13,013 nucleotides of DNA from VYFG01 sp964403545 (GTDB lineage Bacteria > Pseudomonadota > Gammaproteobacteria > Arenicellales > Poriferihabitantaceae): assembly GCA_964403545.1 (NCBI GenBank), contig CAYOGN010000162.1:1-13013 (forward strand). Direction: 5' to 3'. The notes beneath the pieces were generated by a model. That model saw only the letters and a list, made by a program, of their open reading frames with translations, ran no database searches and was not told where the DNA came from. The position numbers and the translations under genes were made by a program. Positions 1 through 8,325 of this stretch are shown here, piece after piece (position 1 is the first letter of the stretch; the number at the start of each line of letters is the position of its first letter).

Positions 1-43
1 TCCGCTAATTTTCGCTTGAAGCTATGCCGGGCCAATCCACATG

Positions 44-1891
44 CTATTTGCTGCTTGTTAGCGGTTGATCAGACGTGCGTAATCTGTCGTTCAACTTTGC
101 TGCCATACCCATATCGGGTTCAGCCGCTAACCTGGCTACCGGCAGTATTTTTTCGATATCTTTGTGAAAATTGCTGACCCCCTGTTCCAGTGTTGAAAGA
201 CGCTGTTCGGGAAATGCGCTGGACTTCATTCCAGCTTGCATCCAACGAACAAACTTCTCATCTTCAGCTTCGGTGATTCGGTTGATTCGGCGATTCAGGT
301 AGCGCACAGATTGAATTTCCCGCCTCGCGTCCGGTAACCCATAGGTACCACCGATGTAGCGGGTGGTGGTGAGGCTTTCAGGAATCGTCATATAAAACTC
401 AACAGAATCTGGATAAAGCCCAATGACAAGATTGGGGAAAACCCCGATATATAACCATAGTCTCTGATGGTCGTCCGGCAGGTGATCAAATCTGGGAAGC
501 AAATTCTGGTACTGCCGGACACTCCAGAGCTTGCCAGCTTTATCATTCAAATAGCCTTTGGAGACGGCAATATTGCCCACCATTCCATCGCTATAATTTT
601 GCCCGTATAGTTGCTGTAACGTAGGGTGGCCAACAGGGACATGGTAACCTTCATTATCGATATCGTGAACAACTTTCCAGTTATAGGGTCTCAACTCCTG
701 GTAGCTGGTGCAAGGGACTTCCTGCACCCGGTCAATATGATATGGTGACACAAGGTGTTCCACCGGGGCCAATATCTCCTTCAGGCTTTTGCCGCCTGAT
801 TTGAAGCGGATAAATACAAACCCCATCCAGATTTCGAGATCCACGGGTATCAGTCCGTTTTCCGATTCAATCAGATTTTCAAAAGTATTCTTTGCCGGTA
901 CCGCGATGAGATTTCCGGTGAGGTCATAGGTCCAGCCGTGAAAAGGGCAACTCAAGGCATGGGGGCAGTTGCTTCCATGACCTTCAATCAGTCGTGCACC
1001 GCGATGTCTGCAGACGTTATGGAATGCGCGGATTCTGTTATCGTTGCCACGAATGATTAGCGCGCGCTCACCGAATCCATCGAACGTGATGTAATCCCGT
1101 GGCCTGGCAAGCTTACTTATATGTCCGGCCAGAATCCAGTTGGGTTTGAACAAATGCTCAATTTCAAGATCCAGAAACTCCTGATTATGGTAAGTCCACG
1201 GAGCAAGGAGATTGTTTTTAATTTTGCTATCACCTGAACCTGGTTCGGTATCCGCCTGTAGAGAGTCATGACTAAATGATGATGGAAATAGAGACCCAAG
1301 GTATTGCATGCACTCTTTTTTGGCCTGTTCCATGTAAAATGATTCAGGTTGATAAAGGTATTCCTGCCAGAAACTGTCCAGCATGCCTTCCAGACCCCGG
1401 GCTAGAGCCGCCGGGCTGTAGTGATCAATTTGTTCCTGTTTACATAATCGGGTGATCTGGTCGAGCAGAATTTGCCAAATCTCTTTGTCCAGTTCACCAC
1501 ATATCTGGATGTAGTCTTTGCGGGTGCGACTGGCGGTGGAAAAAGCATTCCACACGGCAATTTTTTCCGGACTACAAATGGAAGGATTGAAATGAACCCG
1601 AATTATCCGTTCCAGTATTCCCGCCGCACCGGGTTCACCCTGAATGGTATCCTGAATACTTTGTTGAAACTCTCTGGCGACAGAAGATAATGTTTCTAAC
1701 AACAATCTATCCTTACTTTCAAAATAGAAATTCACTGTTCCAGCTGACAGATTCGCTATTCTGGTGACTCTGGAAATAGTAGTTTTTTCCAGCCCATGAA
1801 GATGGATGCATTCTATGGTTGCTTGAATAAGCTGTTGTTTTCTTGCATCTTTTGCAGGGTTCCTTTCAATAACCTGGTTTTTGCTTGACAC
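44..1891 (-). CDS. TetR/BetI-type repressor fused to a Rieske oxygenase alpha subunit
   Basis: One uninterrupted 615-residue frame holds two proteins normally encoded apart. Residues about 15-65 form a TetR helix-turn-helix (TTISRVTRIANLSAGTVNFYF), and about 95-203 resemble the BetI-type ligand domain. A linker (about 204-226) leads into a Rieske non-heme iron oxygenase. Its [2Fe-2S] ligands are C294/H296 and C315/H318; its mononuclear iron ligands are probably H417, H422 and D544, with E414 as the bridging acid. Family knowledge: such enzymes (GbcA, CntA) hydroxylate N-methyl groups so that the methyl leaves as formaldehyde, taking electrons from a separate reductase, not seen here. The start is GTG at 1891; no in-frame ATG precedes the HTH and no clear Shine-Dalgarno is visible. 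Inference: a cytoplasmic oxygenase that represses its own divergent promoter region. Domain calls are firm; the substrate is unknown. Confidence 0.93.
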   Translation of the reverse strand: MSSKNQVIERNPAKDARKQQLIQATIECIHLHGLEKTTISRVTRIANLSAGTVNFYFESKDRLLLETLSSVAREFQQSIQDTIQGEPGAAGILERIIRVHFNPSICSPEKIAVWNAFSTASRTRKDYIQICGELDKEIWQILLDQITRLCKQEQIDHYSPAALARGLEGMLDSFWQEYLYQPESFYMEQAKKECMQYLGSLFPSSFSHDSLQADTEPGSGDSKIKNNLLAPWTYHNQEFLDLEIEHLFKPNWILAGHISKLARPRDYITFDGFGERALIIRGNDNRIRAFHNVCRHRGARLIEGHGSNCPHALSCPFHGWTYDLTGNLIAVPAKNTFENLIESENGLIPVDLEIWMGFVFIRFKSGGKSLKEILAPVEHLVSPYHIDRVQEVPCTSYQELRPYNWKVVHDIDNEGYHVPVGHPTLQQLYGQNYSDGMVGNIAVSKGYLNDKAGKLWSVRQYQNLLPRFDHLPDDHQRLWLYIGVFPNLVIGLYPDSVEFYMTIPESLTTTRYIGGTYGLPDARREIQSVRYLNRRINRITEAEDEKFVRWMQAGMKSSAFPEQRLSTLEQGVSNFHKDIEKILPVARLAAEPDMGMAAKLNDRLRTSDQPLTSSK

Positions 1892-1924
1892 GGTTGAATA
1901 TAGTATATGAATATTGAATGAGTT

Positions 1925-1935
1925 TATAATATAAT
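1925..1935 (+). promoter_or_regulatory. Overlapping TATAAT -10 boxes for the amine oxidase gene
   Basis: Two perfect TATAAT hexamers lie at 1925-1930 and 1930-1935, 40-50 bp before the ATG at 1975. No good -35 hexamer is found at 16-18 bp from either, so the promoter would be weak or activator-assisted. A start 6-8 bp after the second box would fall inside the palindrome at 1935-1948, so a bound TetR-type protein should block it. On the minus strand, TATAAA (1923-1928) with TTGAAC (1944-1949) at 15-bp spacing is a possible promoter for the fusion gene. Confidence 0.4.
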
Positions 1936-1948
1936 GAACGTACGTTCA
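1935..1948. promoter_or_regulatory. Perfect 14-bp palindrome, probable operator of the TetR domain
   Basis: TGAACGTACGTTCA equals its own reverse complement. It sits in the 83-bp gap between the divergent fusion gene (start 1891) and amine oxidase gene (start 1975). TetR-family repressors characteristically bind such short palindromes between their own gene and a divergent target. It abuts the rightward TATAAT boxes and overlaps the candidate leftward -35, so one bound dimer pair could silence both genes. Assignment to this regulator is by position and symmetry, not measured. Confidence 0.7.
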
Positions 1949-1974
1949 ATACACAAAATATACAAACCCAGAAA

Positions 1975-3234
1975 ATGCAAAACAAAACGTCAGACTACCC
2001 ATTACTGATTGTTGGAGCCGGTGCTGCCGGTCTCGGTGCATCGGCCAGGGCGACCGATCTCGGAATGAATCACCTCGTTATAGAAGCATCCCACAGAATT
2101 GGTGGGCGTGGATTGACAGAAAGGCTGGATAACAGAATTCCGGTGGATCTGGGGTGCCACTGGATGCACTGTGCGAGTCAAAATCCATACGTAGAGGAAG
2201 CCGATCGTCTGGGATTCGTTTATTCAAGTGACAATCCGATAGCCCAGTCCTTTGTTGGCGGGAAATGGCAAAACGAAAAGTATTCCGCCGCCAGATCCCT
2301 GTATCTGGATTTAATATCCAGCAGCGCCTGTGTTCAATTTCAGCGAGATAGCGATTCTTCTATTTGGGACTGTTTCGATCAGGACAATGAATTCGTCCCT
2401 TGGGCCAGCTACTGGTTTGGCTTGTTGCACTCGAATGATCCCGATTTAGTGTCCGTTTCTGATTTGGCAAACTTTAACGATACTCACGAAGACTGGGCTG
2501 TGCAAGATGGATATGGCGCTTTAATTGCCGCCGCGGGAAACGGTGCGCCGGTTCAACTGAACGCTCCAGTCAGAAAAATTAACTGGGCTGGATCATCCGT
2601 CAGAGTGGATACATCGGAGGGGACTGTCAGTGCAGACAAGGTGCTGGTGACGGTTTCTACGGGTATTCTCGGCGCCAGGGATATTAGCTTTAGTCCAACG
2701 TTACCCAGCTGGAAACAACAGGCCATCGAGGAGTTACCGATGGGTAACTATAATTATTACTTTTTCACACTTGATCCGGGAGCGATCGCGGATGCGCCAC
2801 CTGCAATCGCATATCAAAATGGTGAAACCTCCTTGTTAATCTGGATTCGGCCATTTGGCTATCCCTACCTTTTCAGTTGCACCGCCGGGCGATTTGCCTG
2901 GTGGCTGGAGAAACAGGGGGAGCGCACGACGGAGAACTGGTTTCGGGAGATATTACTGGAAATTTTTGGTTCGGAGCTGAATCAGGCACTTGGCCGATTT
3001 AAAGCAAGTGCCTGGGGATATGATCCATGGATCAAGGGCGCATATTCTTCCTGTCGCCCGGGGGCTGGAAATCAGCGCGCTGCATTAGCCCGATCGCTAC
3101 ATGACAAGTTATTTTTTGCCGGTGAGGCTACGTCTGAAAATACGTTCAATACGGCCCATGGGGCCTGGCTCGCCGGTCAGGCATCTGTCTCAGCCATATT
3201 TGCAGATAGCAATCCTGATCCGGCAGTAAGATGA
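1975..3234 (+). CDS. FAD-dependent amine oxidase (flavin monoamine/polyamine oxidase family)
   Basis: This 419-residue protein has the N-terminal FAD-binding Rossmann motif (GAGAAG, residues 14-19), the acidic strand end E37, and the GGR motif at 43-45 typical of the amine oxidase/GMC superfamily. The C-terminal flavin-contacting block FFAGEATS (about 381-388), followed by a TAHGAWLAGQ segment, is also present. Length is normal for the family and there is no signal peptide, so it should be cytoplasmic. Family members oxidise primary, secondary or tertiary amines to imines with release of H2O2; the exact substrate cannot be read. It diverges from the BetI-Rieske fusion gene across a shared operator, which suggests that it oxidises the same amine or the demethylated product. 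ATG 1975 is chosen because the Rossmann strand begins within ten residues of it; the Shine-Dalgarno is weak. Confidence 0.9.
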   Translation: MQNKTSDYPLLIVGAGAAGLGASARATDLGMNHLVIEASHRIGGRGLTERLDNRIPVDLGCHWMHCASQNPYVEEADRLGFVYSSDNPIAQSFVGGKWQNEKYSAARSLYLDLISSSACVQFQRDSDSSIWDCFDQDNEFVPWASYWFGLLHSNDPDLVSVSDLANFNDTHEDWAVQDGYGALIAAAGNGAPVQLNAPVRKINWAGSSVRVDTSEGTVSADKVLVTVSTGILGARDISFSPTLPSWKQQAIEELPMGNYNYYFFTLDPGAIADAPPAIAYQNGETSLLIWIRPFGYPYLFSCTAGRFAWWLEKQGERTTENWFREILLEIFGSELNQALGRFKASAWGYDPWIKGAYSSCRPGAGNQRAALARSLHDKLFFAGEATSENTFNTAHGAWLAGQASVSAIFADSNPDPAVR

Positions 3235-3759
3235 ATGTATTCTGGCAAGAGACAGCGTGTTATTGTGGAGGAGGCGAATCCCAACTTTTTCAACATGCTC
3301 TATGCCGCGACAGGGGTTTCGCTTATTGAGAAACAGATAACTTGTCAAAAAAGGAGAAAAAAGCGGTTGGATTTGTTCGAATATGAGGCATAACGGGGTC
3401 ACTTGAACGATATTGGCGGAATTCCCGGTAGTTTGTAGAGAAACTCCCGTTTCCTGGACCCCTCGATACATCTTGATTTCAGAGAATAGGGTATTTATTC
3501 TTCCTGCTCTCAGGCTGCGGCAGTGTTGATGGACGCAGCTGAACAACTTATGGAATCACCAGTCCTGGAAGAAGCGGCCGCTAAATCCTGATCTGCCGCA
3601 GAAAAAAAACAGAGTTAGCCCCGCTATATCTATCGGTCAGCTAACGTGCGAGAACAACAAGGGCAGTTCTGCGTATACAATACTCATTTGAATGCCCCCT
3701 GAAATAGAAATTATGGATGGTACAGAACCCGGCCTCCGGTTAGATTTAAGGAACTCCTC
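3235..3759. other. 525-bp intergenic stretch with weak short frames
   Basis: No convincing gene is seen. Directly after the amine oxidase TGA, an ATG opens a 52-codon frame (3235-3393, same frame as the oxidase) with a basic stretch near its C-terminus; I recognise no family, and such a frame can easily occur by chance. A second short frame ending near 3590 encodes an Ala/Glu-rich tail but has no supported start. A GTTAGC/GCTAAC inverted repeat (3614-3619 and 3640-3645) is too weak to name. A TATACA/TACAAT -10-like element at 3674-3681 may serve the gene at 3760 but lacks a good -35. Confidence 0.5.
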
Positions 3760-5934
3760 ATGACGGAACCGTCAGTTTTCCGCCCTGCCAGTGGCGCCAG
3801 AGTCGTGACCGGGAATACGGATGTCATTTTATTTGGCCAGCCTCCCGAAGTCCTTAAGGCCCTGCTGTTGAATGGCGTTTCAAGTTTCAACACACTTGTC
3901 ATAACAGATGTCAGAGAAAAAGGCGGTTCGCTGACGAATAATCTCGAATTTCCCCTCTACTATTTCCTGTTTTTTTCGCAAGAATACGCCAACGGCGAAA
4001 AAATTAAACTGGTCGGTGAAAAAGTGGACATTTCACACGTCATTCGACTGTTGCGCTTTACCCTTACCGGGCCCGTATTGTCGGAACTGGATGCCTGGGG
4101 TACGAAAGTCGAACTTAAACAAGAATGGTTGCAGGTTGCCGATGCGCTGGCGCTTAAGAATTCCAGGGGCGAGGCCATAGCGGTCGAGGATTTTTTCGAT
4201 ATCCGGCCCTTCGATAACGGTATTGTTGAACTGTCGGAACTGACCGTAAGACATACTGGCCTGGATCAATACGAAGTCTTCAACAACGCAGGCTGTGTGC
4301 CGGTAGATCTTTCACAGGATAACCAGCTCGAGCCACCTTACCTGGTACAAAAAGATTATGTCGCCGGTGGCCTTGTCAAACTGGGCTTGGAAGTTCTGGG
4401 CGGCGCTTCTGGATTTACACCCAATGAGCCCTGCACTGGTCTGGCGTTGTGTCACAACGGAGACTACATTCTGATCGACGCGATGCCGTATCTTGATCAG
4501 CACCTGGTAGCCAGAGGAATTTCCAAAAACCAGATATTGGCAATATTTCTGACCCATTTGCATGACGATCATTGCACAATGTTTCCGTTGATGCTGATGC
4601 CTCACGTGGTTGAAGTCATCACCACTAAAGAAATATTCAATATGGCCATGGAAAAGTTGAGCTGTGGTCTGGGCTGGACTGTAGATTCCGTGAAACAGCA
4701 TTTCAAACTTTTTACAATAGAACCGAACGTCCCGGCAAACTATTATGGTTTGCTGATTGATCCCCATGTAACGGTGCACAGCATACCCACGATTGGTGCA
4801 ACCTTTTCCTTGTCTCATCAAGGTCTTGCCCGTCAGATTTGTATCATCGGTGATAATCACAATATGACCGTCGTTGAAGAATTACAGAATCAGGGATTGG
4901 TGCGCGCAGAAACTGTCGCCATACTCCAACGGCTATACAAAAACCGTTTCAGCCTGTTGGTTGCTGATGGTGGAGCAGGCGCTATTCATGGTGATCCTGC
5001 TGATGCCATCCAGTCCCAGTCGGAAAGGGTTGTCTACGTCCATGTAGAGGAGCTAGCTAACGAATTTGATACCACTTTTTCTCTAGCGGTGTCCGGTAAG
5101 CGATACACAATAATTGAAGGTGATCATGTTCTGTATAGCAGTCAGGTTAATCATTACCTTTCTCAATGGCTCAACGAACCACTTTCAAATCGCTGGCTAC
5201 GAAGCCTGCTTGCCGAATCTGAAATTCGACGCTATAACAGCGATGACGTTATCCTGGTGCAGGATGCAACCACTCGCGACTATGTTTATCTGCTGCTTAC
5301 CGGGTATTGTGAAGTCGTGCAGCACGATGGTAAGCAACTCAATTCTGTAGCTCGTTTACAGGCGGGCGACGTCATCGGAGAAATGGCGACAATAACAGGT
5401 AAGGGCACCCGCAACGCCAGCGTTGTTTCCCGCACACCGACCACGGTATGCGTTTTTTCTGAACAGACATTTAGTGCATTTATTTCGGCACAGGGACTGG
5501 GGGAAAAACTGCGTGAAAGGTGGGTACTTAGATCCATGATTCGTTCACTACCCTGTTTCTCGAGTCTCACTTCAACGGTACTCTTACAGGTAAGTATCAT
5601 TGCCTCTCAGGTTTCACTCGAGGCAGGAGAGAAGATAAGTTTCGGTGATGAAGGTTGGTACTTGTTGAAAAGCGGAGCCGTTCTCGATAAAGCAAAAAAT
5701 GAAATCGGCTACAATCCATTGCGACTTGTGGAGTTTGGTTGGCAACCCTATGTTGGTGCCAAACAAACCAGCGTTACCGCATCCGAGGATACCGAGTTAA
5801 TTTATTTCGAACGCCAGCAAATGAAAGCGCGCCTCCTCGCCGTGCCACAACTTAATTATTATCTGAGAAAATATCGCAGCGAACACTCTGACCAGCCTAC
5901 AGACTGGCAAATAGGTATTGTTAAACCACGCTGA
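3760..5934 (+). CDS. Metallo-beta-lactamase-fold protein with C-terminal cyclic-nucleotide-binding domains
   Basis: The 724-residue protein starts at ATG 3760, six bases after AAGGAA. Residues 1 to about 180 match nothing I know. About 220-420 form a metallo-beta-lactamase domain with the metal motif H266-L-H268-D-D270-H271, D365 in IIGDNHN, and a possible last ligand H410. The usual third His position, GHT in many members, reads GAT at 346-348. About 470-590 is a CRP-type cyclic-nucleotide-binding domain with a canonical phosphate-binding cassette (G540-E541, R551, A553). About 600-700 looks like a second, degenerate copy without that cassette. There is no signal peptide or membrane segment. 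Family knowledge: class II cyclic-nucleotide phosphodiesterases share the HxHxDH fold, but many other hydrolases do too. The adjacent convergent adenylyl cyclase supports cAMP as ligand. The hydrolysed substrate is unknown. Confidence 0.88.
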   Translation: MTEPSVFRPASGARVVTGNTDVILFGQPPEVLKALLLNGVSSFNTLVITDVREKGGSLTNNLEFPLYYFLFFSQEYANGEKIKLVGEKVDISHVIRLLRFTLTGPVLSELDAWGTKVELKQEWLQVADALALKNSRGEAIAVEDFFDIRPFDNGIVELSELTVRHTGLDQYEVFNNAGCVPVDLSQDNQLEPPYLVQKDYVAGGLVKLGLEVLGGASGFTPNEPCTGLALCHNGDYILIDAMPYLDQHLVARGISKNQILAIFLTHLHDDHCTMFPLMLMPHVVEVITTKEIFNMAMEKLSCGLGWTVDSVKQHFKLFTIEPNVPANYYGLLIDPHVTVHSIPTIGATFSLSHQGLARQICIIGDNHNMTVVEELQNQGLVRAETVAILQRLYKNRFSLLVADGGAGAIHGDPADAIQSQSERVVYVHVEELANEFDTTFSLAVSGKRYTIIEGDHVLYSSQVNHYLSQWLNEPLSNRWLRSLLAESEIRRYNSDDVILVQDATTRDYVYLLLTGYCEVVQHDGKQLNSVARLQAGDVIGEMATITGKGTRNASVVSRTPTTVCVFSEQTFSAFISAQGLGEKLRERWVLRSMIRSLPCFSSLTSTVLLQVSIIASQVSLEAGEKISFGDEGWYLLKSGAVLDKAKNEIGYNPLRLVEFGWQPYVGAKQTSVTASEDTELIYFERQQMKARLLAVPQLNYYLRKYRSEHSDQPTDWQIGIVKPR

Positions 5935-5971
5935 GATACCAAGAAATCTCTGAACCGTTTATCAGGCACGC

Positions 5972-5986
5972 AACCGGGGTCCGGTT
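5972..5986 (+). terminator. Small hairpin between convergent genes
   Basis: AACCGG (5972-5977) and CCGGTT (5981-5986) form a perfect 6-bp stem with a GGT loop, 37 bp after the stop of the upstream gene. On the plus strand TTTCTATTT overlaps and follows the stem, a modest U-tract. On the other strand the hairpin begins one base after the cyclase stop but lacks a U-run. A rightward intrinsic terminator is plausible; bidirectional action is possible but weak. Confidence 0.45.
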
Positions 5987-5987
5987 T

Positions 5988-8318
5988 CTATTTAGAGGTC
6001 ATGACCCAGACACCATTCCAGTCCCTGGGCTGATGCTCTTGAAGGTAGCTGCACCTCTCGATATAGATATTGGAGAGTTTGTCATCCGGGTTAGCTTTGA
6101 GAGCTGCCTCAAACTTGGTAATACTTTTAGACCAGTCCCCCTTACGATAATGATTTATCGCTTCATTAAAATAGTTTACCGTATCCATCAGATTGGGGAA
6201 TGTATTTTCGTTGTGATAGTCCAGCACTTCATAAACACCAACCGGTTCGGTCTTGCCCTTAACTACAACTAAATCCACGTCTCGCAGGCGATAGGTACCC
6301 TTTAGTTTTGCCCGAGTAAATTCGCTGATCAGGATGCGGGCGGAATATTGCTTACAGGCACCTTCAAGCCGGGCCGCCAGATTTACGCCGTCACCGATCA
6401 TGGTGTAATCCATTCTCTTGGGTGAACCAATGTTGCCCGACACAACCATCCCGGTATTTAGACCAACCCCGTGGTCAATGGAGTCCAGTCCCTGCGCGGC
6501 ACGGACAAGGTTCCATTCCCACAATTCGACAATCATCGCGATGGCTGCACGGACCGCACGATCTTCATCGTCATCATGGGAAACAGGAATGCCAAATCCG
6601 GCCATGATGGCATCACCGATAAACTTGTCCAGCATACCGCCTTCGCGGGAAATGCAATCCACCATTATGGTGAAATATTCATTCAGCATCTGGACCGTGC
6701 CCTGAGCACCGAGGGCTTCGGTAATGGTGGTAAAACCGCGGATATCGGAAAACAACACCGTGGTCTCGGAACTCTTGCCCCCCAGAATATCTTCTCCTGC
6801 GCCATCACTCAGGAGTTGATCGGCGACCCCGGGGTCCATATAACGTGACATGGTTGATTTCATGCGCTTTTCCGAGCTGATATCTTCAATCAGCACCATC
6901 GCCCCCAGTTCCTTGGCCTCCGAATTCATCAGAGGCAAGACACTGACATTTGCCGATATTTTTCCTCCACTGAATACCAGTTCAGCATCCATGACGATTT
7001 CAGATTTCTGCTTGTCTTCAACAGTCTTAACCTTGTCCATGATCCATGCATTTGAATCGACAAAAAATTCAGCGGCACTTACGTCGACAATTTCGTTTTC
7101 GGTGACGCCGAGTATTCTTAAACCCGCATTGTTACAGGTAACAATTTTTCCATCTTCATCCATGGTGATGACACCATTGGACATACTGTGCAGCATGCCT
7201 TCGCTGTAGTTCTTCATCGACTGAATATCCTCGAACAGCTTGGCGTTTTCGAGGGCGATGGACACCTGGGCGGTAAACGCCTTTAGACGGCTTTCATCTT
7301 CCCGGGTGAAGGATCCACCACGTTTGTTCAGAATCTGGGTTACTCCAATACGCTTGCCACTCTTGTTGACCACGGGAACACACAGAATAGAGCGTGTAAA
7401 GTACCCGGTTTGCTTGTCAAAAGAAGGGTTAAAGCGCAGATCAGCGTAGGCATAGGGTATATGTATTGATTCACCCGAGGTGAAAACCGCGCCGGCAATA
7501 CCAGCCGTATTGGGCAGTCGAATTTCCCCTAGCGAATCACCCGCGGCCACACGGGAAAACAGTTCGCCGGTTTTTTCGTCATTCAGAAACAGGGTCGAGC
7601 GTTCGGCCTGTAACATACGGGTAGCCTCACTCATAACCCGGGTAAGCAATGGGCCAAGTTCCAGTTCTGAAGTAATGTCGGCAACAAGATCGAGAAATTC
7701 CATTTCCTTCTTTCGGTTTTTCTCTACGCGCTCGACAAACAGAGTGCTCTGAAGGGCAACAGAAGCCTGAGTGGTAATCGCATCCAACAACACCAGGTCG
7801 TCTTCCGTAAACGCACCATTTTTTGGATTGAGTATTTGTGCCACGCCTATCACTTCGCCGCGTACGGTCTTGAGTGGGGCACAGAGAATCGCTTTGGTTT
7901 TGAATCCGGTTTGCGCATCGACGTTTCTGTTAAAGCGGGAATCTTCATAGGGGTCTTCAATAATCTCGCCAACACCGCTGGTAAATACGGCACCGGCAAT
8001 ACCGGAGTTATTGAGAACCCTGATTTCTCGAGACAACTCACCATGCGCCACACGAGAATAGAGTTCATCCGTATGGGGATCATTGAGAAGAAGCGAACCC
8101 CGCTCAGCGCTGAGTTGTTCGGTGGCAATGCCGATCAGGGTTTTCAGGACGTCATCCAGGCTCTCGATGACTGCGATGCGACGGGAAACCTCGAGCAACA
8201 TCTCAGCCTGCTTGAGCTTTGTTTCCGCTCTGGCAAGTAGAATATCTGACCCGGAATCCCCTTTTGACGCGGGGACCGTCTGCGCTGGCTGGTTCTTTTT
8301 GGATAGTTTATGGGCCAT
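5988..8318 (-). CDS. CyaB-type adenylyl cyclase: GAF-GAF-PAS-class III cyclase-TPR
   Basis: A 776-residue protein. A short helix (about 28-48) precedes GAF1 (about 50-195) and GAF2 (about 213-358), which resemble each other closely. A PAS domain (about 370-478) leads to a class III catalytic domain (about 515-700). Catalytic residues are present: metal Asps D525 and D569, substrate pair K565/T639 (adenine-specific type), transition-state N646 and R650. The tail (715-776) is TPR-like. GAF2 carries a complete NKFDE signature (N331 K332, F337, D341 E342); GAF1 has NP and DL instead. This is the architecture of Anabaena CyaB1, in which cAMP binding to the GAF region activates the enzyme. No membrane segment is seen, so it should be a soluble cAMP producer, possibly with positive feedback. 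It begins 7 bp after the coiled-coil gene stop and is probably cotranscribed with it. Confidence 0.93.
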   Translation of the reverse strand: MAHKLSKKNQPAQTVPASKGDSGSDILLARAETKLKQAEMLLEVSRRIAVIESLDDVLKTLIGIATEQLSAERGSLLLNDPHTDELYSRVAHGELSREIRVLNNSGIAGAVFTSGVGEIIEDPYEDSRFNRNVDAQTGFKTKAILCAPLKTVRGEVIGVAQILNPKNGAFTEDDLVLLDAITTQASVALQSTLFVERVEKNRKKEMEFLDLVADITSELELGPLLTRVMSEATRMLQAERSTLFLNDEKTGELFSRVAAGDSLGEIRLPNTAGIAGAVFTSGESIHIPYAYADLRFNPSFDKQTGYFTRSILCVPVVNKSGKRIGVTQILNKRGGSFTREDESRLKAFTAQVSIALENAKLFEDIQSMKNYSEGMLHSMSNGVITMDEDGKIVTCNNAGLRILGVTENEIVDVSAAEFFVDSNAWIMDKVKTVEDKQKSEIVMDAELVFSGGKISANVSVLPLMNSEAKELGAMVLIEDISSEKRMKSTMSRYMDPGVADQLLSDGAGEDILGGKSSETTVLFSDIRGFTTITEALGAQGTVQMLNEYFTIMVDCISREGGMLDKFIGDAIMAGFGIPVSHDDDEDRAVRAAIAMIVELWEWNLVRAAQGLDSIDHGVGLNTGMVVSGNIGSPKRMDYTMIGDGVNLAARLEGACKQYSARILISEFTRAKLKGTYRLRDVDLVVVKGKTEPVGVYEVLDYHNENTFPNLMDTVNYFNEAINHYRKGDWSKSITKFEAALKANPDDKLSNIYIERCSYLQEHQPRDWNGVWVMTSK

Positions 8319-8325
8319 GGAAGAT

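Noticed and set aside
3141..3152. TACGTTCAATAC inside the amine oxidase gene repeats 12 bases of the operator region (1941-1952).
   Set aside because: It falls in a conserved coding motif (ENTFNTAHG), lacks the other palindrome half, and several shared 12-mers are expected by chance in 13 kb.
3190..3546. Leftward 118-codon frame overlapping the amine oxidase 3' end.
   Set aside because: No recognisable domain, overlaps a real gene, and has low-complexity codon content typical of a shadow frame.
3588..3599. CTGATCTGCCGC is shared with 9616-9627, both intergenic, as if a dispersed repeat.
   Set aside because: Similarity does not extend beyond 12 bases, which is expected by chance at this window length.
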